The notes: generated from the sequence alone by a model not told the origin. Numbered from the stretch's first letter, positions 43,416 to 52,241 are shown. The stretch: DNA of 64,000 bases from Desulfotruncus arcticus DSM 17038 (GCF_900113335.1 NZ_FOOX01000002.1:1-64000), one strand, 5' to 3'. Made by a program: numbers and translations.

Positions 43416-43996
43416 TGCCGGCCCCGGGCGATAGCGGCGCGCCGGTGCAGGAACTGCAGCGGCAGTTGGCCGCGGCCGGCTTTAATCCCGGCCCGGCGGA
43501 CGGGGTGTACGGTCCGCGCACCCGTCGGGCGGTTATTCAGCTGCAGCAATTTTGCTGGCTGGCGGTGGACGGCATAGCCGGGCCAAATACATTAAAGGCA
43601 CTGGCATTGCTCCTGCCTCACCGGCCCGTGCCCGGCCACCGCCTCAGCCCGCACTTTAAGGAACAAGAATTCGCCTGCCGCTGTTGCGGAGTGGTTCGGG
43701 TTAACCTTTACCTGGTGGAAATGCTGGAGCAGCTGCGCGAACGTCTGGGCGGCCGCCCGGTGACTGTCACCTCCGGCTGCCGCTGTGAGGCGCATAACCG
43801 GGCCGTTGGCGGCGTGCAGCAAAGCCAGCACCTGCCGGGCAACGCGGCGGATATAGTTGTCGGTGGCATTGCCCCGCGAGAGGTTGCTGCTGCCGCCAGC
43901 GAACTTGGTTTTCCGGGAGTGGGACAGTATTCCGGCTTTACGCATGTTGATGTCAGGCCGGGCAATCCCGCCAGGTGGACCATTACAAGCCCCTGA
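43415..43996 (+). CDS. Peptidoglycan-binding endolysin with M15A peptidase domain
   Basis: A 193-residue lysin. Residues 1-70 form a PG_binding_1 domain (VQELQRQLAAAGFNPGPADG, VYGPRTRRAVIQLQQF). Residues about 75-190 are an M15A D-Ala-D-Ala peptidase (HLSPHFKEQEFACRCC-like start, TSGCRCEAHNRAVGG, SQHLPGNAADI, FTHVDVR) with zinc ligands His, Asp and His in S-Q-H-x-x-G-x-A-A-D and H-V-D. It may lyse the cell with YvrJ or serve sporulation. Confidence 0.9.
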   Translation: MPAPGDSGAPVQELQRQLAAAGFNPGPADGVYGPRTRRAVIQLQQFCWLAVDGIAGPNTLKALALLLPHRPVPGHRLSPHFKEQEFACRCCGVVRVNLYLVEMLEQLRERLGGRPVTVTSGCRCEAHNRAVGGVQQSQHLPGNAADIVVGGIAPREVAAAASELGFPGVGQYSGFTHVDVRPGNPARWTITSP

Positions 43997-44059
43997 ACCG
44001 GTGCTTTTTTTGTAAAAAGCAAGAATCACTTACTGCCGGCAGGCCATTATGCAAAGAGT

Positions 44060-45049
44060 TCAATTCTGAAATAAACTGAGATATTCTCCATAGCCTTCTT
44101 GCTCCATTGCTTCTTTAGGGATAAATCTTAAAGCCGCTGAGTTGATACAGTAGCGCAGGCCCGTTGGAGCGGGGCCGTCGTCAAATACATGGCCCAGATG
44201 AGAGCCGGCCTTGTTGCTTCTAACTTCTGTCCTAATCATGCTATGACTGGTATCTTTTTTTTCGTGAACTATATCCGGGTTCAGCGGTTTGGTGAAACTG
44301 GGCCAGCCGCACCCGGAATCGAATTTGTCTTTGGAACTAAACAAGGGCTCCCCGGAAACGATATCAACGTAAATGCCATCCCGCTTATTATCCCAGTATT
44401 CATTATGGAAAGGCGGCTCCGTTCCGTTATTTTGGGTTACATCATATTGGATTGTGGTTAGCCTTTTTTTGAGCAGTTTCTTGTCGGCGTCCTTTCCCCA
44501 GTGTTGTTCTATAAAGCTTTCACGCCCCGAACCCCGGCGGTACATGCCATAGTGTACAGGGTTTTTTTCGTGGTAGTTTTGATGATATTCTTCGGCTGGA
44601 TAAAAAGTGGAAGCCGGGATTATCTGCGTTGCAATCGGCAGGTCAAAAAGGCCGCTTTGCTGAAGTTCTTTTTTAGAAGCTTCCGCCTTTTGCTTTTGGA
44701 CATCATTATGATAGAAAATAGCTGTTTTATAGGTGGGCCCGCGGTCTGCAAATTGACCGCCCGTATCGGTCGGGTCAATTTGACGCCAGTACCGGTCGAG
44801 TAATTTTTCATATGAACAAAGTTCCGGGTTAAAAGAAATTTGTACCGCTTCATAATGCCCCGTAGTTTTTGAGCATACTTCTTCGTAGGTGGGGCATTCT
44901 TTATGTCCGCCCGTATATCCGGCAATCACACTAATAACCCCCGGTATCTGCTTAAAAGGGGCTACTAAACACCAAAAGCAGCCTCCGGCAAAGGTTGCCA
45001 GCTCCAATTCTTTGGCATCGTTTTTAATACAGTTCAAATCACCGCTCAA
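44060..45049 (-). CDS. msrAB: Fused methionine sulfoxide reductase MsrA-MsrB
   Basis: A 329-residue fusion. Residues 15-170 are MsrA with the catalytic Cys in [14 protein letters not shown] and [10 protein letters not shown]. Residues about 190-320 are MsrB with [26 protein letters not shown], and the catalytic Cys in [10 protein letters not shown]. MsrB usually binds zinc through two CxxC pairs; only CGWPSF is seen here, so the zinc site is absent. Repairs oxidised methionine in proteins. Single gene. Confidence 0.93.
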   Translation of the reverse strand: MSGDLNCIKNDAKELELATFAGGCFWCLVAPFKQIPGVISVIAGYTGGHKECPTYEEVCSKTTGHYEAVQISFNPELCSYEKLLDRYWRQIDPTDTGGQFADRGPTYKTAIFYHNDVQKQKAEASKKELQQSGLFDLPIATQIIPASTFYPAEEYHQNYHEKNPVHYGMYRRGSGRESFIEQHWGKDADKKLLKKRLTTIQYDVTQNNGTEPPFHNEYWDNKRDGIYVDIVSGEPLFSSKDKFDSGCGWPSFTKPLNPDIVHEKKDTSHSMIRTEVRSNKAGSHLGHVFDDGPAPTGLRYCINSAALRFIPKEAMEQEGYGEYLSLFQN

Positions 45050-45269
45050 TTCAGATCACCTAACTTTCACGTTATGGGATGCGAGCTTCCAATTTCTGTA
45101 TGAGTGATTCAATAAGTTTGTCATATCTCCTTGCCTCCCAGTGGATGCACTTCCTTCTCCTCTGTCCCGCCGGTTTAATTACATAACAGTAGTTTAACCA
45201 AAATTGAATAACACCTTAATATTATATCCATACCAGACCTTGAAGTATTACACGATTTATGAGATGTAT

Positions 45270-45385
45270 CGCGCTTAGATTAAGTTGGCTTGTTTCAGTA
45301 ACGAAAGGTAATGTGCTACTGTTTGTCTGGATATTCCTATTTCCTTGGCAATTGTATCTTGCACTACGATATTACTCCAACAGTA
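45270..45385 (-). pseudogene. Helix-turn-helix fragment (ArsR-like)
   Basis: On the minus strand about 37 codons without a start read VVQDTIAKEIGISRQTVAHY, then LSLLKQANLI and a stop. This is a helix-turn-helix with the H-x-x-x-L-x-x-A-x-L-I end of ArsR-type regulators. A stop just upstream cuts it off. The rest of 45050-45543 shows no gene except the MarR operator. Confidence 0.55.
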
Positions 45386-45496
45386 AACAGCTTAATATTT
45401 TTCACCGGGTAATGAAGCTTGGACTGGCACCGGCGCCTTGAAATGAGTTAATTCAAGGTGTTTTTTAAGCTTTTGGGCCTTGATTAATGGCAAAAA

Positions 45497-45516
45497 TGTG
45501 TATATACTCATATTAA
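45497..45516. promoter_or_regulatory. MarR operator 1
   Basis: The motif TGTATATACTCATATTAA upstream of the MarR gene is repeated almost exactly at 46033-46051 upstream of the Fe-S protein. The core GTATATAC is palindromic. Likely the binding site of the MarR protein itself. Confidence 0.65.
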
Positions 45517-45543
45517 TTCTTGAATTGATAGAGGCGTTAGTAT

Positions 45544-46008
45544 ATGCGTACTGAAACTACGAAGGATAATTTCAAGGAAATATCCAGGACAATGGGCAAG
45601 GCCTGCGTCTGCTTCAACCTGCGCAAGGCCTCCAGGCTTCTGAGCCAGGTCTATGACCAGGCGCTGAAGCCGTCTGGCATAAAAGTAACACAGTTTTCTT
45701 TAATGATGGCGGTGGCCGGGAATGACGGCATAACGATGGGGAAGCTGGCCCGTCCGCTGGGAATGGACCGGACCACTTTAAGCCGCAACGCCAGGCTTTT
45801 GGAAAAAAAAGGGCTAATAGAAATAGGAGAGGGGGAAGATCGTCGTGAGCAGGTGTTAAACCTTACTGAAAAGGGAGCCGGGTTGCTGCTGGAGGCCATA
45901 CCCATATGGGAGCGGGTCCAAAAGCAGTTGACTGAGAAACTGGGTGAAAAGCGCTTGGATGAACTTTTGGGAGACCTGCGGGAGGTAGTACGCGAGTCCA
46001 AACGCTGA
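45544..46008 (+). CDS. MarR-family regulator
   Basis: A 154-residue winged-helix protein (MGKLARPLGMDRTTLSRNAR, LLEKKGLIEIGEGEDRREQV, LNLTEKG). The N-terminal Cys pair (CVCF) is unusual and may sense redox state or metal. It lies 90 nt before the 4Fe-4S gene, and both have the same motif upstream, so it probably represses both. Confidence 0.88.
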   Translation: MRTETTKDNFKEISRTMGKACVCFNLRKASRLLSQVYDQALKPSGIKVTQFSLMMAVAGNDGITMGKLARPLGMDRTTLSRNARLLEKKGLIEIGEGEDRREQVLNLTEKGAGLLLEAIPIWERVQKQLTEKLGEKRLDELLGDLREVVRESKR

Positions 46009-46032
46009 AAAAGGTTTTTTTTACAGTGAAAA

Positions 46033-46051
46033 GTGCATATACACATATTAA
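46033..46051. promoter_or_regulatory. MarR operator 2
   Basis: GCATATACACATATTAA, with the same core as operator 1, in front of the ferredoxin-type gene. Confidence 0.65.
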
Positions 46052-46098
46052 AAGATCGTAAGTTGATTAATTATTTATTGGCAAAGGAGGATATGTTA

Positions 46099-47208
46099 AT
46101 GGGACATTTGGTTCATGACAAAGACCAGGTTTATCAGGTGTTGGCCCAACGCTTGAACAAAAATCCAGTGGGGGCGCCAATCAACGATACTTTAATGGCC
46201 ATTCTGCATCGTCTCTATACTGAAACGGAGGCCATGGTGGGCAGCAAATTTCCTTTGGTCCCGATGACGTTGGAGCAGATTGCCGGCATGACCGGGATTA
46301 AAGAGGCGCAATTAAAAACAATTCTGGACGGCATGGCCGACAAGGGTTTGGTGCTGGATATCCCCCGCAAGGACACTTTTTATTACATGCTGGCTCCGAT
46401 GGTAGTGGGATTTTTTGAATATACCTTCATGCGGGTACAAGATAAAGTGAAATTAAAGGATTTGGCCGAGTTATTTCAAAGCTACTTTAACAACAAAGAA
46501 GTCAGAGATGAATTCTCCGGCGACGGCACCAGAATGATGCGGACCCTGGTATATGAAAGTCTGATACCTGTTGCCGTGGAAACAGAGGTTTTAACTTACG
46601 AACGGGCCAGTGAAATTATCCGGCAGTCCGGTGGGGGAGCAATTTCCATCTGTCCCTGCCGCCATAAAGCAGTTCACCTGGGCAAGTCCTGCGGTGCGCC
46701 CCTCGAGGTTTGCACTTCCCTGGGCAGCGCCGCGGAATGGATAATCCGCAGAGGTATGGGCAAACCGGCCACGGTGGAGGAATTACTGCAGGTGCTTGAT
46801 CAAACAGAAAAACTCGGCCTGGTCCATAATTGTGATAACGTACTAAATAAGCCCGCTTACATCTGCCACTGCTGCGGCTGCTGTTGCGTAATTTTGAGCG
46901 GCATTAAAGAACCCGGGAAATATGCCACGCACCCGAGTAACTTTTTCCCAATATTAGAAGCGGAAGCGTGCACAGGGTGCGGAACTTGCGCCGACAGCTG
47001 CCATATACGGGCCATCACCATGCAGGACGATAAAAACGGCGCGGAAGTTCCGGTTGTGAATAAAGATGCTTGTATTGGCTGTGGCGTATGTGCCTCCGCC
47101 TGCCCCACCGGTTCGTTAACCATGTCCCGCCGCCCGGAGCTGCACGTTCCCCCGGATAATGCCAAAGAAAAGTTCTTAAGAATTGCCGGGGAGAAGGGCA
47201 AGATTTAA
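46099..47208 (+). CDS. Winged-helix/4Fe-4S dicluster protein
   Basis: A 369-residue protein from the ATG at 46099 behind AAAGGAGG. The N-terminal half is helical with a winged-helix look (LEQIAGMTGIKEAQLKTILD, GMADKGLVLD). Then come Cys-rich parts CPCRHKAVHLGKSCG and CHCCGCCC, and two 4Fe-4S ferredoxin motifs (CTGCGTCADSCH, CIGCGVCASACPTGS). The protein type recurs beside MarR regulators in anaerobes. It may pass electrons in an oxidative or xenobiotic response; the partner is unknown. Confidence 0.82.
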   Translation: MGHLVHDKDQVYQVLAQRLNKNPVGAPINDTLMAILHRLYTETEAMVGSKFPLVPMTLEQIAGMTGIKEAQLKTILDGMADKGLVLDIPRKDTFYYMLAPMVVGFFEYTFMRVQDKVKLKDLAELFQSYFNNKEVRDEFSGDGTRMMRTLVYESLIPVAVETEVLTYERASEIIRQSGGGAISICPCRHKAVHLGKSCGAPLEVCTSLGSAAEWIIRRGMGKPATVEELLQVLDQTEKLGLVHNCDNVLNKPAYICHCCGCCCVILSGIKEPGKYATHPSNFFPILEAEACTGCGTCADSCHIRAITMQDDKNGAEVPVVNKDACIGCGVCASACPTGSLTMSRRPELHVPPDNAKEKFLRIAGEKGKI

Positions 47209-47241
47209 CCATAGCTGTGCTAAGAAGACGAGAATGACAAG

Positions 47242-47286
47242 GACAAGGGACGGGGTTGGTGATACTCACCAACCCCGTCCCTTGTC
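47242..47286. repeat. REP-like palindrome, copy 1
   Basis: A perfect 21-bp inverted repeat with a 3-base loop, whose arm contains AAGGGACGGGGTTGGTGA. It resembles the palindrome at 56268-56325. Such GGGACGGG...TTGGTGAC palindromes resemble dispersed REP-like units of Clostridia. It may also terminate the upstream gene. Confidence 0.75.
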
Positions 47287-47448
47287 ACCCCTATGCTGCA
47301 GTTTCCTTAACGGGAGTTTGTTTTTGGGCTAATTAATGTTTTTTCCGGCTGTAACTGATATAATTTAAGTGGTTGCTGTTAAATACAGCATGGGAGCGCT
47401 TATATTAAATAATTAATAGTTCATAGGCTGGTAACGGCGGGGTCGGGT

Positions 47449-47532
47449 AAGGATCAAAAAACATGAGACAAACTTTTTCGTTGAAGGAAAAAAGACAGCA
47501 TTTCTTAGCTGTTTTATGGCCTATTTTAATAA
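47449..47532 (+). pseudogene. MATE transporter, 5' fragment (duplicate)
   Basis: 84 bp match 49441-49524 with 3 differences by my count and encode the first 23 residues of the MATE gene (MRQTFSLKEKRQHFLAVLW, then PIL). The match ends abruptly at 47532. Remnant of a duplicated MATE gene. Confidence 0.9.
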
Positions 47533-47604
47533 GTATTTTTTGATTTTCCCATATATCACTTGTTTTCTGTATTTTGGAGCAATTACGATTCTAAAGCTTT
47601 TTAG

Positions 47605-47670
47605 AACCACCTGCATAGCAGGTGGTTTTCGTTATACAAAAATATAAAGCTACCGCGCTACGGTAGCTTT
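47605..47670 (+). terminator. Two tandem terminator hairpins
   Basis: AACCACCTGC/GCAGGTGGTT (47605-47627, loop ATA, then TTTT) and AAAGCTACCG/CGGTAGCTTT (47646-47670). The second also suits the minus-strand gene at 47694. Confidence 0.85.
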
Positions 47671-47693
47671 ACTTGTAAACGAATTGTAATTAA

Positions 47694-47942
47694 CTATAAT
47701 GAAGTTAAAAAGCGGTCAGCTATGACATCCAAACAGTCAGCTATGACTGCACAGATACAATCACAATCGACGAATTTGAATTTCCTGTCTGCCATCGTAA
47801 TAGCTATTAGAATATTGCCTTTAACAGCCACGACTTTCACCAGCTCTTTGTCGCCTGATTCAAGTATTATAATAACTTTTTCACCCACTAAATCCTTTAA
47901 AATGCCGCATAAATTTTCGGGAAAATTAGGAATAAAGTTCAT
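47694..47942 (-). CDS. Small hypothetical protein (LSM-like)
   Basis: An 82-residue protein behind AAGGGGGGAAC. A beta-rich stretch LVGEKVIIILESGDKELVKV, VAVKGNILIAITMADRKFKF, then VDCDCICAVIADC resembles the small Sm-like barrel of DUF2642-type or spore-coat-related proteins. It has four Cys near the end. Family uncertain. Confidence 0.6.
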   Translation of the reverse strand: MNFIPNFPENLCGILKDLVGEKVIIILESGDKELVKVVAVKGNILIAITMADRKFKFVDCDCICAVIADCLDVIADRFLTSL

Positions 47943-48144
47943 TATCCAGTTCCCCCCTTACCTATATTTACTATATTATATGTTGGGAGGTAAAAATTGT
48001 TCTTGCTGCCGATAAAAAAAGCGCGTTTGACCAAGTATAAGCATTATTTTATCTGTTAAAACCAATGAGTTAATCTCAAATTTCGTTTACCTGGTTTTTA
48101 TCCTTTCCCACCAGATTATATCTCCCCAAGCATATCATCAACAA

Positions 48145-48196
48145 AACCACCCCCCCGGGAACCTGCTTTATTCAGGTTCCCGGGGGGGGGTTGTAT
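48145..48196 (+). terminator. GC-rich terminator-like hairpin
   Basis: CCCCCCGGGAACCTG pairs with CAGGTTCCCGGGGGG across CTTTATT. It lies next to the chemoreceptor remnant and would end transcription from it on the minus strand. Confidence 0.75.
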
Positions 48197-48213
48197 ATAA
48201 AAACAGCAGGACA

Positions 48214-48446
48214 TTAGTTTAAGTTTTCGGCCAGTTCCTTCAGATCCTTGGACATGCCCACGATTTCATTTACCGAGGCGGCGGTTTCTTCAACTGAAGC
48301 CGACTGCTCCTCGGAAACAGCGGCTATTTGATTGCATCTTCAATCAATTTATCCTGAACTGTGGTGGCTGAAAAACGCCTAATGTGCCGATTACTGCTCC
48401 GTCAGCGTTAATAATGGGGGCTGCCAGAGCCCTTTTGTTTTATTAA
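48214..48446 (-). pseudogene. Methyl-accepting chemotaxis protein, fused remnants
   Basis: Minus strand, two pieces: ALAAPIINADGAVIGTLGV (a Cache-type sensor end) and, after an out-of-frame gap, IAAVSEEQSASVEETAASVN followed by EIVGMSKDLKELAENLN and a stop (the C-terminal methylation region). TTVQDKLIEDAIK lies in between in a third frame. An internal deletion has removed the TM, HAMP and signalling hairpin regions. Confidence 0.8.
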
Positions 48447-48461
48447 AAGGCTTTTCCGAGT

Positions 48462-48621
48462 GCTGTTTTTCGGTGACAAAATGAACTTAATCAGTAACAT
48501 TATGACAAATATCATTGACAGAATGTTAACAATACCAATCAGGCGGGAGTCCCATCCCCGCCCTGATATATATTTATATAATTTTTTATGACAAAGAGGG
48601 TATCAGGTGTTAAAATATCGA
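48462..48621 (+). repeat. Collapsed copy of the XRE/exporter cassette ends
   Basis: 48462-48535 resembles the promoter region at 56407-56481 (CTGTTTTTC, TAACATTATGACAA, ATCATTGA, AATGTTAA), and 48538-48621 directly behind it resembles 57398-57480, the region downstream of the cassette (AGGCGGGAGTCCCAT, the CCGCCTGAT hairpin, AAGAGGGTATCAGGTG, TAAAATATCGA). The operon between them is missing, so this is a copy with the whole coding part deleted. Confidence 0.8.
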
Positions 48622-49007
48622 TTGAAAGTTTAAACGGCTGTTATATTGGGCCAGGTCGCAAAAAATACGATAGAATAGCATTGTTTCGTGCTCTGGCACT
48701 TAAAAAATTAATTGGACTGCCTACGACTAAGTCGTTGGTTAGATGTTTATTTTATCCTCCGCTGCTAAAGGATAACCCACGCATGTTTTGTACCCCCCAC
48801 CGTGGTAGGCGTGCCTGGTTTGAGTTTTACAGTCATCGAACTTCTATTGAAAGATTGTTTTCCGTACTCAAAGGTCATCTAAGCATGGATCGCCTAACTA
48901 AACGGGGGATAGACAAAGCGTTTACCGATATTATGATTTGCCTTATTACATACCTGACTGGAACTCTTGTTCAGCTTAAAACTAGCTCTTTAGCTAATGT
49001 AGCGTAA
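48588..49007 (+). pseudogene. Internally deleted DDE transposase
   Basis: A 139-residue frame joins an N-terminal part of an IS transposase (YDRIALFRALALKKLIGLPT, TTKSLVRCL) to its C-terminal part (FYSHRTSIERLFSVLKGHLS, MDRLTKRGIDKAFTDIMICL). The H-R-T-x-x-E-R-x-F block carries the final catalytic Glu of IS1182/IS4-like DDE enzymes. The first two catalytic Asp are lost with the middle. The ATG derives from the repeat at 48588. It is open by chance and inactive. Confidence 0.75.
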
Positions 49008-49263
49008 TTATTTTAATTGGTTTTACCGGTGTACACCTGCAATGGGGATTTTTTGTGCTTTTTTACCAACAGCTTTATGCCAATTGTTTTTATAAAGCTT
49101 TTTAATAGGATTTTAAAATTAGCCCCCGGTTTTTAGGTGTTGTCACAGATTATCCGTTATAATTTTTGAATTTTGCAATTGGCTCTTATGGTATCATTAA
49201 TCGAAAGACCACTGGCCGGAAATCCGGTTTCCGGTTTTTATGGTGACAAAGTTTTAAAAATGC
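49008..49263. other. Intergenic region
   Basis: AT-rich, with a short hairpin CCGGAAA-TCCGG-TTTCCGG near 49217-49236 and a T-tract behind it. No gene seen. Confidence 0.4.
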
Positions 49264-49395
49264 TGAGGTGTGCTGTATTGAAAATTAATCCCCAAGAAAT
49301 TTGACTGAAGAACTTATGAATACCCAAAAAAGAATATAACGATAGCAAGCAAAATTGAAGAAATAATAGGATTATTATTAGACCTGTATACATAA
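49264..49395 (+). pseudogene. YaaR gene with internal deletion (duplicate)
   Basis: Start region (GAGGTGTGCTGTATTGAAAATTA) matches the start of the yaaR gene at 50972; then from 49301 (TTGACTGAAGAACTTATGAA) it matches the 3' end of the gene at 51303-51397. About 310 bp between are lost. Remnant of a duplicated yaaR. Confidence 0.88.
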
Positions 49396-49454
49396 CGGTT
49401 TATTATTAATGGGAAGTCCGACCGGTTCCATTTTTATTGCAAGGATTAAAAAAC

Positions 49455-50831
49455 ATGAGACAAACTTTTTCGTTGCAGGAAAAAAGACGGCATTTCTTAG
49501 CTGTTTTATGGCCTATTTTAATAACCCAGCTTGGGGTTTACGCAATGATTTTTTTTAATACGGTAATGTCGGGTAACGCAGGTGCCGACGATCTTGCGGG
49601 GGTGGCCATCGGCGCCAGCTTTTGGATGCCGCTGTCTACCGGTATAACCGGCATATTATTGGCGCTGACTCCCATTGTGGCGCACTATATGGGCGCCGGG
49701 CACAGGGAAAAGGTCCCTTTTGTGGTGTTGCAGGGCGCTTATTTAGCCGTTGCCCTGGCCTTGTGCGTCATTTTGTTTGGTGCTTTAACTTTAAAACCCA
49801 TATTAAATAACATGCACCTGGATGCCGCTGTACGGGATATTGCCCTGCGCTACTTAAAGGGGCTTTCGTTGGGAATCATGCCTTTTTTTGTTTATATGGT
49901 GTTCCGCTGTTTTATTGAAGCCCTGGGACAAACCAGGGTTACTATGTTGATAACTCTAACTTCCCTGCCGATAAATTTTTTAATGAACTATTTGCTGATC
50001 TTTGGTAAGCTGGGTTTCCCCCGCCTGGGTGGTGTTGGCGCAGGCTATGCGACGGCCATTACCTACTGGTGCATTTTGCTCATGGCCCTGTATGTGGTGC
50101 ATAGGGTGGAGCCCTTTGCGCTATTCGGTTTGTTTAAGAAGCGGTATGCGGTTTCTCCGGCGGCCTGGGTGGAACATTTGAAGCTAGGCGTGCCCATCGG
50201 CTGTTCCATTTTCTTTGAAACCAGCTTTTTTACCGGTGTGACACTGTTAATGAGCCGGTATGGCACCGCCACCATCGCGGCCCACCAGGCGGCGTTGAAT
50301 TTTTCCTCAATGTTGTACATGGTGCCGTTAAGCATCTCCATGGCTCTAACCATCACCGTGGGGTTTGAAGTAGGAGCTAAAAGATACCGGGATGCCAGGC
50401 AGTATAGCTTGATTGGGATTTGCATAGCCCTTGGGATGGCCATTTGCTGCGGCATCGGGCTGCTGCTTTTAAATGAGCGGGTAGCCGGTTTATATACCAA
50501 AGATTTATCGGTGCTGTTGTTGACTAAGCAGTTTTTACTGTTTGCCATCTTCTTTCAACTGTCGGATGCCATTGCTACACCGATGCAGGGCGTGCTGCGG
50601 GGGTATAAGGATGTTAACTGGGCATTTTTTATTACCCTTGCCTCGTACTGGTTAATTGGCCTGCCGCTCGGGCATATCCTGTCCGTCTGCACCTCCTGGG
50701 GAGCTTTCGGTTATTGGATTGGATTTAACGCCGGGCTTGCCATGGGGGCGTCTTGTTTAATCGGCCGTATGATTAGCGTGCAAAGAAAATACCGGCTGCC
50801 TCAAATGTATCCGGGTTATAAGCAGTTATAA
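49455..50831 (+). CDS. MATE-family efflux transporter
   Basis: A 458-residue membrane protein with twelve TM helices (first: LAVLWPILITQLGVYAMIFF). NorM-type features are MSGNAGADDLAGVAIGASFW, VYMVFRCFIEALGQTRVTM and the symmetric second half starting at about residue 240 (KLGVPIGCSIFFETSFF). It should exchange Na+ or H+ for drugs or metabolites. Fragments of a duplicate lie at 47449-47532 and 57494-57548. Confidence 0.93.
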   Translation: MRQTFSLQEKRRHFLAVLWPILITQLGVYAMIFFNTVMSGNAGADDLAGVAIGASFWMPLSTGITGILLALTPIVAHYMGAGHREKVPFVVLQGAYLAVALALCVILFGALTLKPILNNMHLDAAVRDIALRYLKGLSLGIMPFFVYMVFRCFIEALGQTRVTMLITLTSLPINFLMNYLLIFGKLGFPRLGGVGAGYATAITYWCILLMALYVVHRVEPFALFGLFKKRYAVSPAAWVEHLKLGVPIGCSIFFETSFFTGVTLLMSRYGTATIAAHQAALNFSSMLYMVPLSISMALTITVGFEVGAKRYRDARQYSLIGICIALGMAICCGIGLLLLNERVAGLYTKDLSVLLLTKQFLLFAIFFQLSDAIATPMQGVLRGYKDVNWAFFITLASYWLIGLPLGHILSVCTSWGAFGYWIGFNAGLAMGASCLIGRMISVQRKYRLPQMYPGYKQL

Positions 50832-50971
50832 GTGAATAAATAGTATAAAACATCGCGTATGGCTTTCGTTTATGGCAGTGAACAGGCCGGCCGGCTTCTT
50901 AATTTACTGATTGGGTATCGGCAGCTGATTTTTCACAGTGATATAATTTTAGATAGCTGAGGTGTGCTGTA

Positions 50972-51397
50972 TTGAAAATTACTCCGGGAACAAACAGAAA
51001 CGTCCATACCACAACTAAAAAAGTTACTGCTTCCGCAAAAAATGAAAATTTTTCAGATTTCCTGCAATCACAGCACCAAAGGCAGTATGAAGTTGAAGTG
51101 GCAAAAATGATCGAAGATATTAAAAAAGCAGGAGATAAACTAAAAAATTCGTTAAGCGTAGTGGATGCCTGGGAGTATAAAAAGTTAATCAAGGAATACC
51201 TGCACTATATAATTAATAACCATTATGTGGTTAATTACACTCATAGCTTGCGGGCCGGGTTACTTTCCAAGGTGCATATTATTGACCAAAAAATACAAGA
51301 AATGACTGAAGAACTTATGAATACCCAAAAAAAGAATATAAAAATAGCCAGTAAAATTGAAGAAATAATAGGATTACTAATAGATCTGTATACATAA
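50972..51397 (+). CDS. yaaR: YaaR-family protein (DUF327)
   Basis: A 141-residue helical protein from a TTG start behind GCTGAGGTGTG. NFSDFLQSQHQ, MIEDIKKAGDKLKNSLSVVD, LIKEYLHYII, and the end KIASKIEEIIGLLIDLYT are typical of YaaR. The family has no proven function and occurs widely in Firmicutes. A deleted duplicate lies at 49264-49395. Confidence 0.88.
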   Translation: MKITPGTNRNVHTTTKKVTASAKNENFSDFLQSQHQRQYEVEVAKMIEDIKKAGDKLKNSLSVVDAWEYKKLIKEYLHYIINNHYVVNYTHSLRAGLLSKVHIIDQKIQEMTEELMNTQKKNIKIASKIEEIIGLLIDLYT

Positions 51398-51462
51398 TAA
51401 ATCCGTATCCGTTTTACGTTTATGCTGATCATGCCGGGGAGGTGTATACCTTCTTTGGGGGA

Positions 51463-51508
51463 AGGGCGAGGGTTGCTGTAACGAAGCGCCCGCCCTTTTT
51501 TATTTTGT
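51463..51508 (+). terminator. Terminator
   Basis: AAGGGCG pairs with CGCCCTT across a long loop, followed by TTTTTATTTT. A second short hairpin (CCTTCCGGAAGG, then CTCTTTTTT) follows at about 51589-51608. No gene in 51398-51884 apart from these and the two-hairpin element. Confidence 0.7.
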
Positions 51509-51701
51509 GCCCGCCTGTTTTCGCAGCCGTAATCTGCTGTTAATTCTGACGGCCTGTCTTTGCCGCTGAAAAAGGAGATAAAAAAACACCTTCCGGAAGG
51601 CTCTTTTTTCCTCAGACTTTATTCGTACTGGCATTATATTGCATATTGACCATATCGCGTTGGCAAGATAATCAAAAAAGATATTGACCCGGGCAAGATT
51701 T

Positions 51702-51826
51702 ATCTCGTTAACCGCCGCTAAGACTCCCGCCTCTACAGGCGGGAGTCTTAGCGGCGATAAACTCGAAATAAGTGCGACTAAGGTTCAGGTGGGGTCAAAA
51801 CCCCACCTGAACCAAGTCTTCTTTAT
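51702..51826 (+). mobile_element. Two-hairpin element, copy A (PATE/MITE-like)
   Basis: About 125 bp with hairpin 1 (20-bp stem, arm CGCCGCTAAGACTCCCGCCT) and hairpin 2 (GGTTCAGGTGGGG against CCCCACCTGAACC). The copy at 61461-61583 is inverted; a piece lies at 843-877. The plan, two end hairpins without a gene, is that of palindrome-associated IS200/IS605 derivatives. Confidence 0.82.
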
Positions 51827-51884
51827 TGATAAAAATAATAATGATATAATTAATAATAAAATCAATAATGAATAGGTGATTATT

Positions 51885-52241
51885 GTGCCAAAAAATGATG
51901 ACCAGCAAACTCTGATGAGGCTCATTATTGGGTTATACATACTCAAGATACTTCAGCAGGGGCCCGCGCACGGCAACAAACTGGCAGGTGAAATCAAGCG
52001 GCGCACAGAGGATGCTTATACGCCCAACACAAACGCCTTGTACCCGCTGCTGCGCAAGATGGAAGAACGCGGCTATATAACCGGGGCATGGGATAGCCCG
52101 GTTACTCGCGGTAAGCGGGTTTATACCATTACGGATGCCGGTGTTGCCCGGATACCCGCATTGGAATTAATGATGGAAGAACGACTAAAACAGGCCGAAC
52201 AGAGGATTGCAATTTTACGAACGGATTTACTGGGACATTAA
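51885..52241 (+). CDS. PadR-family regulator
   Basis: A 118-residue winged-helix protein from a GTG at 51885 with AGGTGATT before it. Typical parts are LYILKILQQGPAHGNKLAGE, TPNTNALYPLLRKMEERGYI and GKRVYTITDAG. It lies 50 nt before the MFS gene and probably represses it. Confidence 0.9.
   Translation: MPKNDDQQTLMRLIIGLYILKILQQGPAHGNKLAGEIKRRTEDAYTPNTNALYPLLRKMEERGYITGAWDSPVTRGKRVYTITDAGVARIPALELMMEERLKQAEQRIAILRTDLLGH

Noticed and set aside
47242-47286. CRISPR repeat unit
   Set aside because: Only two related palindromes 9 kb apart; no regular spacing or spacers anywhere in the window.
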